A DNA stretch of 64,000 bases from Laccaria trichodermophora (taxonomy: Eukaryota > Basidiomycota > Agaricomycetes > Agaricales > Hydnangiaceae). The notes under the pieces were generated by a model that had not been told where the DNA came from, did not search any database, and was given only the letters and a program-made list of their open reading frames with translations. A program made the translations under genes and the position numbers. Positions within the stretch are counted from its first letter, which is position 1. Every line of letters starts with the position of its first letter. The DNA lies in assembly GCA_018417955.1 (NCBI GenBank), contig JACTVC010000015.1, positions 1,079,862-1,143,861 of the forward strand, written 5' to 3'. Below are positions 10,038 to 20,890 of the stretch, in pieces.

Positions 10038-12379
10038 GAAGGATATTGTTGATGATTGGAGGTATCAACGTTATTAGTACTGGGGCTTTTTTCTCCCTTT
10101 TTTTTCAATCACCTCGGGAGTGCATGATCTTTTGATCAATTGAATACATATGGAAAGATGACATTTTCTGTAAAAACTAAGTCCAGAAACCTGAAAAGTT
10201 ATCCAATGGAATTGGATGTTGCCCACATTGTTCTATGATATATACATGTTGAAAGATCAGACTTTTCACCCAAGGAAAGTTCAAGAAATGGTGTAAAGTC
10301 TCAAAAAAATAAGTTGTGAAAGTCTGTTGTAGTCTTTATCCGAAAGTCCGATATTTATTCGTGTTTCTCGCCAAATACATTTCTGTGCAAAACACAGTGA
10401 GTGTGATCTAGCCAATCATGTGACCTTTGATCGAAACCAAAAACCAAAACCGTGGGATGAAAACCAAAACCATAGAATAGAACCATGTTTCTACCAAAAA
10501 CCACTATCTACGGCCATAAAAATAAGCAAAACCATGTAAATACGTAGAAACCAAAATATATTGTGAAAAATCACAACCAAAAACCAAAACCGTGGCATGA
10601 AAACCAAAGCCATAGAATAGAACCATGTGAAAACCACTATCTATGACCATAAAAATAAGCAAAACCATGTAAAATACATAGAAACCATAATAGATTGTGA
10701 AAAATACACTCATAGTGTCACTAGTCATTGTCCGGGATGGGCCGGCCAAGGGCCGGCATTTGTTTTTGCTTGGTTTTTGCCCTCATCGTAAACAGCACAG
10801 GTCGGAGGCCACGTACGATTGAACGAAGATCTAGAGGTAAGCTTTATACAATTATGCTTGTCTGCTAACTTGCTCTGTCATCTAGGCTACGCTTCCGAGC
10901 TGCACGAGTTCGCTTTATTGGCCTGGCATAGTATCCGGCTGTATCCCGTGGAGCCACCTATTCACAGCTTGCGGCCTTCATAGAGTGAGCTGCTGTCTTG
11001 TGATACATCATGCTCAATAACTTATCTCAGAATTCCGCCCTCTACTCAAGATTGACGTTGAGAACGATCCAACTTCAAGCAACACCTCGACCGGGATGAA
11101 CGAATTCAAGGGATAAAAGCCTAGACAAAGATCAAGTGGAGCGCGAGCCTGAGGGGAGGTTCTTTAGGAGTTCAGATTGGACAACGAAAGCTGGATGTGC
11201 GGCTGATGCTCGAGAGTGGAAAAGGGCACTAACTTCTGGTCAAATCGTTTTGGATCACGCTGATTTCTAAACCTGACATATCTTTCGTTCTAGAATTGTT
11301 AACTCATGACCGAATCGCTGCTGCATCGCAAGCTTGAAGCTTCCTTGGTGGCGCAATGACCGAGCCAGCTGGGTAGATTTTCCGACTCTCATATATAATC
11401 AGAAAGCAAGGAGCTGAACTGCGGATTGCTGCTAGTGACCAAACCTACCACCTTCACTATCGAACAGTAGTGGCCTGGCGGCGGCGTTGCAAACAGCAAA
11501 AATATTCAGATGTTCGACGGTGGGAAACCTATGCTCTTACCGACCTAATTGATCTAAAACAGATCTTTCTTGCAGAATTTCACTGAAGTCATGCCAACTA
11601 TCCCAATGTCGTGTCCGTTTCCGCCCCACAGACCCTGCCTAATCAAAGTCTGGTCGTGTTAAGCGGCTGTAACGTTTGTTATCCGCCCAATATGAAGGTC
11701 ATGAAGGTCATAAAATTTCGACTAATCGAGGGTCTCGGGCTCGCAGCTATGGTCTATCATGTATTATGTCGGGATGTAAGCCATTGCGTCCTACTAGTTC
11801 ATCAACTGTATTGAACTTCCCTGTGTTCCGGATACGAAAGTCATGAAGCAAACTCGTCATTGGGTTTAGGTCCATCAAGCTGCACTCGGCTGTTGGAATC
11901 ATGAGGCCCGCAAGCTGTCGTCGCCCTCTGACTCATGCGGAATTTTGCGCAAAAGGAGTCAACCGGCAACTCGTTTCTGTTCTTCAGTTGGGACCATTAC
12001 CCCACTATTACTGCAGAGTTTGAGCAAAGGAGCTGCATGTAGCCACCTACAAAACCAACCCCCTCAAAAGGCATATCCTTGCACCATCTGAAAAGAGTCT
12101 GCAATCTCCACATTGCTCCACCCGAAACCCCCTCAAGGTCTTACACCCACCTAGTTGACGGACAAGTCGTTGACTATCTTTGTTTCACTGTCCACGTCGC
12201 AATGGTGCAGCGATCGCTCCATATCTTCTCGCGTCAATTTCTGCACGTACACTCCTCACCTAATCTAACCTTGTTCTGTCCAGTACGGAGTTCAATACCG
12301 CTCAACTTCGGTCTGGACGCCTGTAAGTGTGTCAAGGCAGGGTGAGCCCGTCTACCACCCAGTCATGAGGGGATGACCG
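10038..12379. other. Non-coding stretch, no convincing gene
   Basis: 2.3 kb with only short, composition-driven frames on both strands. It contains the 140-bp tandem repeat at 10435-10706 and a GGCCGGCCAAGGGCCGGC palindrome near 10738-10757. Nothing else could be assigned. Confidence 0.5.
10435..10706. repeat. Two-copy tandem repeat, period 140 bp
   Basis: AACCAAAAACCAAAACCGTGG starts at about 10435 and again at about 10575. Both copies go on through AAAACCAAA-CCATAGAATAG and ATAAAAATAAGCAAAACCAT with a few substitutions and small deletions. It lies next to transposon-derived sequence and could be a subterminal repeat. Confidence 0.85.
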
Positions 12380-12384
12380 ACAAT

Positions 12385-12510
12385 GACCGACATTTTGGAG
12401 GTATTCAAGTGGGGTCAGAGCGCGCGCATAGTCAATCGTGACAAATACTCCAAACTAGAGCTCACAGGCAACCCATAACCACCCTTATATACCACCTTGG
12501 TTGGCCTGTA
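12385..12510 (-). pseudogene. F-box family relic (exon junction fragment)
   Basis: On the reverse strand a GGYGLP-type exon end, a GTGAGCTCTAG donor, a short intron and then IDYARALTPLEYLQNV match the exon 1/exon 2 junction of the F-box paralogues at 41.7 and 45.5 kb. It lies directly 3' of the F-box gene at 12524-13608, which mirrors the paired arrangement seen at 40-46 kb. Only about 125 bp is recognisable. Confidence 0.6.
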
Positions 12511-12523
12511 TACGAATTGAAAA

Positions 12524-13608
12524 CTAGAGGGCCCACCGCAGAGCCAACATTTTCGCCTCCTCCTTCTCCTCCTCCTCCCAGTCGTCCACTGTAGAGAACA
12601 GGTACTCTACCCTCCTCAACTTCGGTGGCCTCACATCTTTCTGACCATCACCGCGCGCCAGACCCACACGTTTCTTCCTAGCCACCCGCCTCTCGCGGAA
12701 TGCATCATCCTTGTACATCCTCACCATACAGATATCGCATTCACCTGACCATAAGTTTGAGTTTACGTTTGTGTTGGAAATGGGGGTCGTCTCTGGGTTC
12801 GTGTCCGCCTTTGAGTCTGGGTCTGAGTCTGCATTCAAACCCAATGTAGTCCGCCCACGGCCGTGGTTGGGTACAATAATCACAACTTCTTCAAGGTTTT
12901 CAAGGGGTGCTAGAACACGCGCGTAGTGGAACTACGCACGTCGTCATAATTTTTTCTTTCAACGCCAGGCAGAACAGAACTCACAGGCAACCCCAACCCC
13001 CCGTCATACACCACCCCCGTTGGCCTGTCTTTTAACCGGACCACACACCAGGTATGACAAAGCCCACACCACACCATGTTTTGCACCATCTTCAATGTCT
13101 TCAAACGTCGAAAGGAATTAGCAATACGTTCAATCACCCCAGACCCACTGGACCACGTCCTTCCGTGCAAGGCCAAGTGTTCAACCGTGGAGGAGAGGTG
13201 GACAAAGGGTAGCGCGTTCCAGTCACGTGGGATAGTGAAAAACTGCGAGAGCCAGTCCAGTCTAATGGAGGAAACTCGGAGGAAGGGGGAGAGGTTCCAT
13301 AAAGTTATGGTGCTGCTGTTGTATGGTTGGACGCAGTGGAGGCATCTGACCCATTTACTCCCCAGCTCAGGAAACCAGCCTAAGTCCCGTAAAGGCATTA
13401 GATCTACTCGAGATTCGATGTAGAGAGTCCGAAACCACGCTTCGAGCGCTAGGGCGCGGTAGCTTTGTGAAGTGAGGCTGAGCGCATTGATCGTGCTCCA
13501 TCTGGGTTTAGTTGAACAGCCAGGCTTTTCAGGAGTCGAGGAGCGCGGTGGGGCGGAGAAGAGCAGGAGATGGATGATTTCCCGGACTAGTTCTAGGGGG
13601 AGAGACAT
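12524..13608 (-). CDS. F-box-like protein, paralogue A (two exons)
   Basis: Exon 1 is 12985-13608 (208 codons) and exon 2 is 12524-12931 (136 codons including stop), with a 53-bp GT-AG intron. The product is about 343 residues. The N-terminus MSLPLELVREIIHLLLFSAP and the SLTSQSYRALALEAWFRTLY segment form an F-box-like helical start, the part of such proteins that docks to Skp1 in SCF ubiquitin ligases (family knowledge). The middle is Leu/Trp-rich (SSIRLDWL, STVEHLALHGRTW). Two Cys pairs follow (WCGLCHTWC and SGECDICM), then a basic RKKRVGL stretch and PPKLRRVEY. Closest relatives in the window are copies B-F at 40-47 kb, which share the intron position. No stop or shift is seen. Target substrate is unknown. 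Confidence 0.75.
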
Positions 13609-13949
13609 GGTGTAGACAGCCCTGAACTTCGTCGATGGTACGGTCTCTAGCGAGTCTGGGATGTGGGGAACCTTTTAAGACCTTCGTTTGTCAGACTTCC
13701 AGGCTGTGAGTGTGCCGAGACACGGTGGAGTCGTGATGGGATGACCGATAACCTCGCTTTTCGCATATCTCAATTCAAAGAAAGGGACATTAGATACCTC
13801 TAAGAATCCAGCAAAATTTCCATACCCAAAGTAAGTTGGATTGAAAAACCCCAAATTTCTAAGAACTAAGTAAAACGAATGTGATTTGAGTAGACGATGA
13901 AGCGAATAGGTACTAGAGGCAACTTGCTACTGACCCTCAGAGACGACTA
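13609..13949. other. Intergenic, upstream of F-box paralogue A
   Basis: The first about 110 bp (reverse strand, CTGACAAACG...ACCATCGACG...) resemble the sequence upstream of paralogues B and D, so the upstream region was copied with the gene. Nothing else was recognised. Confidence 0.5.
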
Positions 13950-15463
13950 GCAGAATCCATCATCAGCGTTTCGAGTGGTCAAGAAACTTAGCAAATAACT
14001 CACAGCCCTTTCGCCCAGCGGAGTCTATCGCAATGTATCCGTTATAGGGAGCTAGAAAGGACATATGAGTGTTATTCTTCTGTGGCCCTGGAAAAGCATA
14101 TTACTTGAGACCCTGTAACGCCTTGTTTTGAGGCCGTCTGTATACATGATCTCGTTAGGCTGGAATGGAAGCCAGTCCGCTTGATCTTTATCTGGGTCTA
14201 AAAGGGACTTTAGAACCATGTACTACATGTAATAGATATATAACTTAAACTTTAGTACTTACAACAATATGCACCCCCTCTGATTTGCTTCGAGAAGCTT
14301 CAAGTTCGGTCCCTTTGTTTCGTGTTCTGGGTTTCCTTGACCTCTCTCGGACTTGGCTGGCTACAAACAATCGTAGTGGGATGGTCTTCGTCGTGCCCTG
14401 GATACACTCGAGTTTGAAAAGACATGTAAGCGTCATTATCATTCATTGGAACTTCTCCATCCATGTCTCCAAAGAGTTGAATGTTTTGATTGACGAGTCC
14501 CTCGATCTTCATGACCAGAGACCTCAGTGAAGCGAGTGTTTGAGGTGGCGCAATGGAGAGCATGCCGATGCGACCCAAAGAAGAGTCGTCCATGTCAAAC
14601 GCCGTTTTAGAAGTCATTGCACCCTCTTCGTCGTAGAGGGGGTAATGGACTGGATAGCGATGAGAAAGACAAGGTCAATGACAGTGTATCAAAGCGTATC
14701 ATAACGGGGCTCAGTAGAGCCTCGGGTAACCCCACCAGCTGTGCTGTGTTCGGTTTTCGGTTTTTAACATCTTCTACCCCCACCACTAGAACAATCGGGT
14801 CATCCTTAGACAACCCGAGCCCGGGATCCTCTTTGACCGCCAATTTGAAAGACTCCGCAGCAGCACTTCGGCTAGAAAGCGACTCGGATAGCGTACAACT
14901 TTTAGCTCCTGACAAGCCCTCGATCTTGCAGATGTGCTTTTTCACGGACGAGGCTGTGCGCGGAGGTGTAATGAGCTTTGGCAGAGTGCGGCTGATGAAT
15001 GTGTTGTTCGCGTAGATCGGGTTGTTGGACCTGATTGGACCTTCTGTTGTGTATAGGCGGTAATATACTGATCAAACGAGTGCAGTCCTTGTATGAGACT
15101 GCACGCAAGATCTTCATGAAAGATGAACGCAACTGTAGCGGGGACCACTCATGTCAAAGGTTTCAGCCTTGATACGTTTGAAATCATTGACGTGCGGACT
15201 GGAAGAGAGAGTTTGAGCTAAACGTACAACTTCGCCTCCTCGACCATCCGATGAGCTTTGCGGTGGCTTCTGGGGACGTCCGTTGGATCCGATCGCATTT
15301 GAAACCATTTGAGATGCTGTCTTCCAAAATTGCTGAAACATGAAAGAGAGAGGTCAACCAGGCGGGCGTCTGATAACGTCCATTTGTATATGTTCCGTGT
15401 TGTGCACATTTGACCGTGACTGACAATCGCCAAATAAAGATCGACGCATTCAAAATCCTTCAA
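13950..15463 (-). CDS. Agaricomycete repeat-domain protein of unknown function (model uncertain, possibly broken)
   Basis: Reverse-strand reading gives two related segments: FISRTLPKLITPPRTASSVK, KHICKIEG...GLGLSKDDPIVLV (about 15005-14760) and SLGRIGMLSIAPPQTLASLR, KIEG...VYPGHDEDHPTTIV (about 14580-14370). Each is a SxxPPxTxxSxKxxIxxxEG unit that I associate with a family of uncharacterised mushroom proteins. Near 14180-13960 a C-terminal WLPFQPNEIMYTDG...NGYIAIDSAGRKG block could be SH3-like. The frame between the two repeats (about 14690-14640) could not be closed with a normal intron, so a frameshift is possible. The N-terminal start at 15463 is a guess. Confidence 0.4.
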
Positions 15464-16289
15464 ACTGAAGTATTCAGACTGCGATAAGATAAGCAGGCGT
15501 AGGTATCACGGCCGGTCCTGATTTTCATCAGTAATGCCTGACTGACTTGGAGCAGCAGCGATTTGAAAGAAGTTCAAGGAGGTGCCCCAACTTGGCGTCC
15601 ACGCATAAGTCTCCCGGCATCCAAACCTCGAAGCTTCATCACTGTTCTGAAATATTGGCAATTAGGCTTTTGAAGAACACTAAGAAAGAAATTCTCTCGG
15701 ACCCGCTTATGTTGAATAGGCGAGCTATGACGTGCATGCCCACCCTCCTTTACTTTGCCATGCGGTGAGAGAGTGAGAGCCCTTCCTGCCTTGGGAGGGG
15801 TAGATCTTCAAGATTTTTGTCGGTGGTTATGGAAGGCACTCGAATAGAACGTCCTGGCCTGTGATGAATCCAAAAGTCTTAAGGAATGAGCGAATGTCCA
15901 TATGCCCTGATTCCTTGACCGGTGAGATGAGTGGGACATTCCGGCTCAGCAGCCGATCTAGAAGGCCCAAAGACGGGAGGCACCCCATTGCCTGACCTAT
16001 CCTATTTATAACTCGTTAAGCCACACTCTCCAATACCACAGAAAAAACACCCACCAAAACCAAAGACTCAGAAGCTCAGAGTTGATGCAATTCCGAATCT
16101 GAGCATCACTGCGGCCACTATCACCATTGCATCCCGAAGCACCCAATGAAGGCCCGTGGTTGATGACAAGTGGAAGGACCTTGGCCGTGCATGATTTGAG
16201 ATCAACTTCCGTTGCCGTTTCCCTGCGACTCTATAATTGATGAATTAACACCATGAATTCCAGCGAGTGGTTATGGGACTGTAGAAGGC
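15464..16289. other. Intergenic, contains a segment duplicated at 46.26 kb
   Basis: About 15927-16060 (GGGACATTCCGGCTCAGCAG ... CCACCAAAACCAAAGACT) matches 46256-46395 with gaps. No gene is supported here. Confidence 0.55.
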
Positions 16290-16475
16290 TTACTGTGCTC
16301 TTTCCTCCACCGCTCATGCCCATTACGCTGAAGGGTACTCAACGTCAAAACACCCCGCCATGCGAATCATTGAAATTGATTGCACACAGAGTGATAAAGT
16401 CGTTGTCTTGTGGCGTCCATTGCTCTTGACCCAGACAGTAGAGCAGCAGTCGGAAAATCAAAAGAGTGTCCTGCG
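16290..16475 (-). pseudogene. P-loop GTPase relic
   Basis: On the reverse strand MGMSGGGKST (16294-16323, Walker A/G1) is preceded by an intron-like gap and QDNDFIT, matching the first exons of the GTPase gene at 20890-22205. About 16414-16470 matches that gene's 3' part (near 21053-21105). The order in transcription direction, tail of one copy then head of another, suggests remains of tandem copies. No full frame survives. Confidence 0.6.
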
Positions 16476-16479
16476 TTAG

Positions 16480-17210
16480 TCAACACGCGGGTCTTCATGA
16501 ACAGGTCCCCATCTTCTGCATTGCTGAAGTACCGGACTTCCGAAACCTTCCATCTTGACGATCAGAAAGATTGATCGCGTAACAAGAAATGAATTGGGCG
16601 CTGACCTTTGACGATCATGGCGTCTCCGCCACTGAAACCCCATTTACTGGCACTCCATCTCTTCCTCAACTTTCCTGCAGTGATGTTACCCCTAGACCCA
16701 CTGAACTAACCCCTGGTGACACGTGTAGGGAGTGCGCCATGCATCTACATGGCGAAGCGTTTTCAACGACATATCTTTCCCCTCTGGAGACGAGTCCCAC
16801 GATAAGGATCGGATATCGATCGCTCGTGTGCTTCCTTTGCAGTAGGGCTGTCGGTCCTGTTGGAAGGTAGGGGCAAACGAGCCCTTAACGAGAGAAGACG
16901 CCTATAAGTAATGACATTTATAGACAGATTTGACAGGGAGAATGGTGGGAGCGTGTAGTAATGGGAGGGAGAACCAGTTAGCACCCAAAAATAACAGACA
17001 TGGCAGTGGGTTTTCATGATCACATGGACATGTGAACATCCAGGAAGGAGATTCGAACTCGACATGTTCAATGCTGGGAAGAAAAGTGCAACTGGCAGGT
17101 TATAAAAACCCCCCAACCGCTGTCTTACGCCACCCAGAAACTCATTCTCCTGCAAACGTGTATGTTATTTTCGTCAACGTCAATATCAGGATGATCCTTA
17201 CCTGCATATC
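16480..17210. other. Intergenic, no clear gene
   Basis: Only short overlapping frames on both strands. A TATA-like TTATAAAAACC at 17100-17110 lies about 110 bp before the ATG of the next candidate gene. Confidence 0.4.
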
Positions 17211-17627
17211 ATGGTCGCAGCCACCACAGACCCCATCTTCATCTTCAAACCATGCCTTGTGCGTTACATATCCACTTGTCCTAGCTGGTTGTTCTCTGAC
17301 ACAGTGCACTGCGTAGCCAGCTTCCAGGTCAAAAACAATGGTGAAACCACCGTTATCATCAATCTGGTCACTGGCAATCCCCATCTTGTGGTGACGGTCC
17401 GCCCTGGCGAGGCTTCCCCATCATTCAGTTCCTGTGGGACGTACATAATCCATGCGGAACATGTGCATTCGCCTCAGATTGATATCACATTCACTCCAGG
17501 AGATCTATTCGTAGCCAAGTCGATCAACGGACCTTCTTTGAAGGTCGAAATTGTTGCAAAGCTTGATTTCCCCAATGGTGATATTGTTTCGTCGTTGAGC
17601 CCAGTTGAGAACGCTCATCATTTCTAG
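17211..17627 (+). CDS. Small hypothetical protein, single exon
   Basis: A 138-codon frame, preceded by a TATA-like box at 17100. From about residue 40 the sequence alternates in a beta-strand-like way (VASFQVKNNGETTVIINLVT, LVVTVRPGEASPSF, IDITFTPGDLF, LKVEIVAKLDF), which looks like a small beta-sandwich. The first 30 residues are less protein-like, so the true start may be internal or after an intron. No family is recognised. It could also be a chance frame. Confidence 0.42.
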   Translation: MVAATTDPIFIFKPCLVRYISTCPSWLFSDTVHCVASFQVKNNGETTVIINLVTGNPHLVVTVRPGEASPSFSSCGTYIIHAEHVHSPQIDITFTPGDLFVAKSINGPSLKVEIVAKLDFPNGDIVSSLSPVENAHHF

Positions 17628-18313
17628 CTTGAACGAGCCGTCAAGATTTTCAGAATGGAGTTGTTGGCTGAGCTCACCTTGGCTTGAGTTGTTCGTATAT
17701 GTACTTGTATTCTCCTGGCACTGCGTTCATAATTTTTTTTTGCTGTTTCGTAGTTGCCACCACAATAATTGAAACCTAGAAGTCCTCCCCGCAGCGTCGA
17801 GAGTAAATTAAACGAATGCCTGCAGAAGTTGGCATTTCGGTTACCGACATGGAAAGCAGATGTAGTAAGTAGATGCTGACCTGGTCAACGTCACCGGGCA
17901 CGAATTTCGGCCTTTCCTCTTCCTCTCGCGGCTCGCCTTCTCTTCGTCAAGACGTGCCATGTCAGTCCCTCGACGCCTGCGGGATTAACATCTCCCCTGC
18001 AGTCGCTGATCCCCGCCCTCTTCAAGAACGTCTCATCCATTCCATCGTGAGCGCCGCAATGATCAAGCCGCAAATCCATCTCAACCTGAGCTGAGGCTTT
18101 GACAAAATGGGCACCGATTTGTTCCGCGTTCACTGAAGATGTCCAAATGGCGGTTCAGATCAGAAAGAGGACTTTGTGGTGGTTGTGGATAGTGGAGGTC
18201 GGGATAATCAAAGGCGGCAAAGAAAAATACCAACTTGAATTCGGATTCTATAATTGCTACGTAGTACGCGCTGAGTATCGATGTTCTCTGGTTGTCTTGA
18301 TCTTCACTACACA
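17628..18313. other. Intergenic, no clear gene
   Basis: No motif-bearing frame. A reverse-strand 80-codon frame at 17891-18133 has no recognisable features. Confidence 0.4.
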
Positions 18314-20010
18314 TCATGCTGAACCCGCCGCTTTCTCTCCTCTCATCCGATTTGCTTGCTTACATCGTCGAACATGTCGCAAACCTCACATTTTAGGAAG
18401 AACCAATCCATAATCTCTCTCTTACGGATCGTGCGTTTACACATATATGCCAAACACACATCTTTCGGAGCCTCGAGCTGGGCGCGGGTTGGGGAACCAA
18501 GAGAAAGACATCGAAGAAGCTAGCAAAGATGAAAAATATTTTGGACGTCAAGCCTTCGTTCGCCGACCGTGTACGTGTGATTGACATTGTTGTCGCAGCG
18601 CACGAACGGAATGCATGGCTTCTCAACGATCCCACCCTCATCGGCATCCTCCAACTGCTCGCCAAGTCGCCGATGCCACTACATGGACTTCGCTTCGGCG
18701 GACCTATGTCCTGGCCATTAACATTCGAGGACCCCTTACTATCCGTGGGACGGCTCACGCAATCATTCTTTTCGCAAACCCTGACTACCCTCCACCAGTT
18801 ACCGAATGCAAGAACGTGCCATTGCCTCTTTTCCTCATCTGCCCCAAGTTGAGAGAAGTACGCCTTGACTTCGTGGGAGATACTGAAGAGAGCTATGATG
18901 AATACCCAGAGGAATATTACTCTAGCCGAGACCGAAATTTGCCAACACTGGAAGTTTTCAACTACCGCAACTCGCACAGCCTTGTCAAACAGATGATCAC
19001 ATCACCGCCTAGGTTTCATACACCAGTGGTCCTTTGGTCAAAGCTACGCGTTCTGACCCTATCCCGCACGAGAAGGAAGAAATGGCTTGTTTGCAACCTA
19101 TCCTCGATGCAGCTTCTAGTTCCATGGAGGAATTGTATCTCACTAGCTTACACGTGGGTGAATGTAGGCGCAGTGTTTTTTTATTATAAAGGGAAGCAAA
19201 TTTGACACGTTTCTGACAAAGGTAAACAACTCTCACTTGCTGGACTTTTGAACCTCAAAGGTCTTTCACGCCTGCGCGTATTTGCGCTTCACGCCACTAT
19301 CGAATGCAATGCAACAGGGTCCGGTGTTCTCCGCGATATCAATATTGTCCTCTGTAAAATATCTGCATTCAATCAAATCACGAACCTCTCATTCGACTTT
19401 ACCATTTTTGGCAAGCACCCTTTTGGTGGCTGTCTTGATTCTTGAACAAGATTGGGTCGGGTTATGTGACGAAATCATACGCATTTCTGCAGGGAAGCCG
19501 CTCGAGTTGGAGTTACACGTAAAGGTGGCTTCGGAGGGCTTTCAGTCCCCAGACATCAAAGACGGTGCAGTATACACGCGCATCGTGGAGAAGACAGCAT
19601 CCCTTGAAGACTTTCCGAACATTTGTGTACACTTTTGGAACCCTACTTGTTGGTCTAGTCGGCTTGCTCCATTCCCTCGCGGCCAAGTGAGCAGTAGGTG
19701 TAGACGGTGACTCGCTCGCGTATTGTTTCTTGGACCTACGCACCACGCGCTGCGAGCCCGCTGGCCGGGACACTCATCACTCGAACAGGATCTGTTTACA
19801 GAAACTGACTGAGTCTCGCACTTTTACGAATGCCGCATCTTCATATCCACTGGATGACTTCCATGCTCACTCGTTATACCGAGAACATGGCTTTGCGCAA
19901 GCGGGAACTCGAGGACGTTTGGTGAGCTCATTGGGCGTGCTTTCTGAAGCCGCTTGAAGAACTTGCCAGCGAGTTGAATGTCTGTCAGATGGATACCTTT
20001 CTTGAGCACA
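18314..20010 (+). pseudogene. F-box/LRR-like gene, broken inverted copy
   Basis: This is a near-identical inverted duplicate of the gene at 32622-34004. It begins ATGCTGAACCCGCCGCTTTC and follows MLNPPLSLLSSDLLAYIVEH. Lesions relative to the partner: an in-frame TAG after ANLTF where the partner has CGG (about 18393-18395), a two-base gain near 18795 that shifts frame before the LPNARTCH segment, and a 7-base insertion (TTCTTGA type) near 19438 after GGCLD. The rest aligns to the partner for about 1.7 kb, including 3' flanking sequence to about 20010. Confidence 0.78.
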
Positions 20011-20227
20011 CATTTGTAAAGCAGCTTAGAATGCACGCAGGTCTATATGTAGACTTCGCTGGCTGACGGAAGAGTGATTTTCCTGTTGTTGGTTACTGCA
20101 CAAAAGCTTCTACTTCAAAGGACGTCAATTGACCAAGGACAAACACAAAAACAGATACATTCTACATATGTGTAAGATCGCCCCAAACTACATATTGGCA
20201 AGACGTCAAACTGACATCCTTTCCATT

Positions 20228-20890
20228 TCAACTAAGCTTACGACCCTCTCGCATTCGGCGTATTAGCAAAACAAGACGGACAACCCGGCGGAACCTATTC
20301 CCGTTTGTTGGTGCAACCATGCCCGTTAATTGATCCAGAAGGAGCTGAAGCCCAACGGACTTAGCGATAGCAGCTCCTAGCATATCCGAAGGGTGTTTGC
20401 GCAACGCAAGTGCGACACTGTTGCCCCCGAAAATGTAGTCGAGATGACTTGTTGCTACGCCAGTTCTTCCGTTTGTCTGTTCCAGGCTTTCGGTGAAATT
20501 GGCAAAGAGAATATTAGGAGACAATGTCGATTGCCGAAGTAATTCCATCGCCTCCCTGGTGTAAGTGGGTTGACTCGTATCCGACAAACCAACTGAACCG
20601 TGGGGACGATTCAGGTAGATGATGGCAAAGTCCATGTCTTTACGACACCTGTTGCGCGTAAGAACGTGGCTCCAAACATTTCAATAGAAACTCACGAATT
20701 TATCAACCAGGTTTTGACCTTTTCAAAAACCCAGGGCACACCATTACGAGAATCAAAGCTTGGAGCTTCAGCGACAAGCAGAGGCTGGCCCTCCCTCTCT
20801 ACGGACCAGCAGCATATTTCGGATTCATCACAAATCGCGGTGACTTTAGCTTCGGAGAGACACCCAACTCCAAGCAGCTACAAAATGTGT
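20228..20890 (-). pseudogene. Truncated, degenerate P-loop GTPase paralogue
   Basis: Two reverse-strand exons (about 20690-20845 and 20228-20645, intron with GTGAG...CAACAG ends) align with the middle of the neighbouring GTPase. GQPLLVAEAPSFDSRNGVPW takes the place of GRLVLVDTPGFDDTCVDDTA, and MDFAIIYLNRPHGSVG takes the place of KLAGIIYLHDISQARMQG. The G3 motif DTPGFDD has become EAPSFDS and the G4 TTKW block has become ANFTE. The G1 P-loop exon is absent. It therefore cannot bind GTP in the usual way. It lies directly 3' of the intact gene as a tandem copy. Confidence 0.6.
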
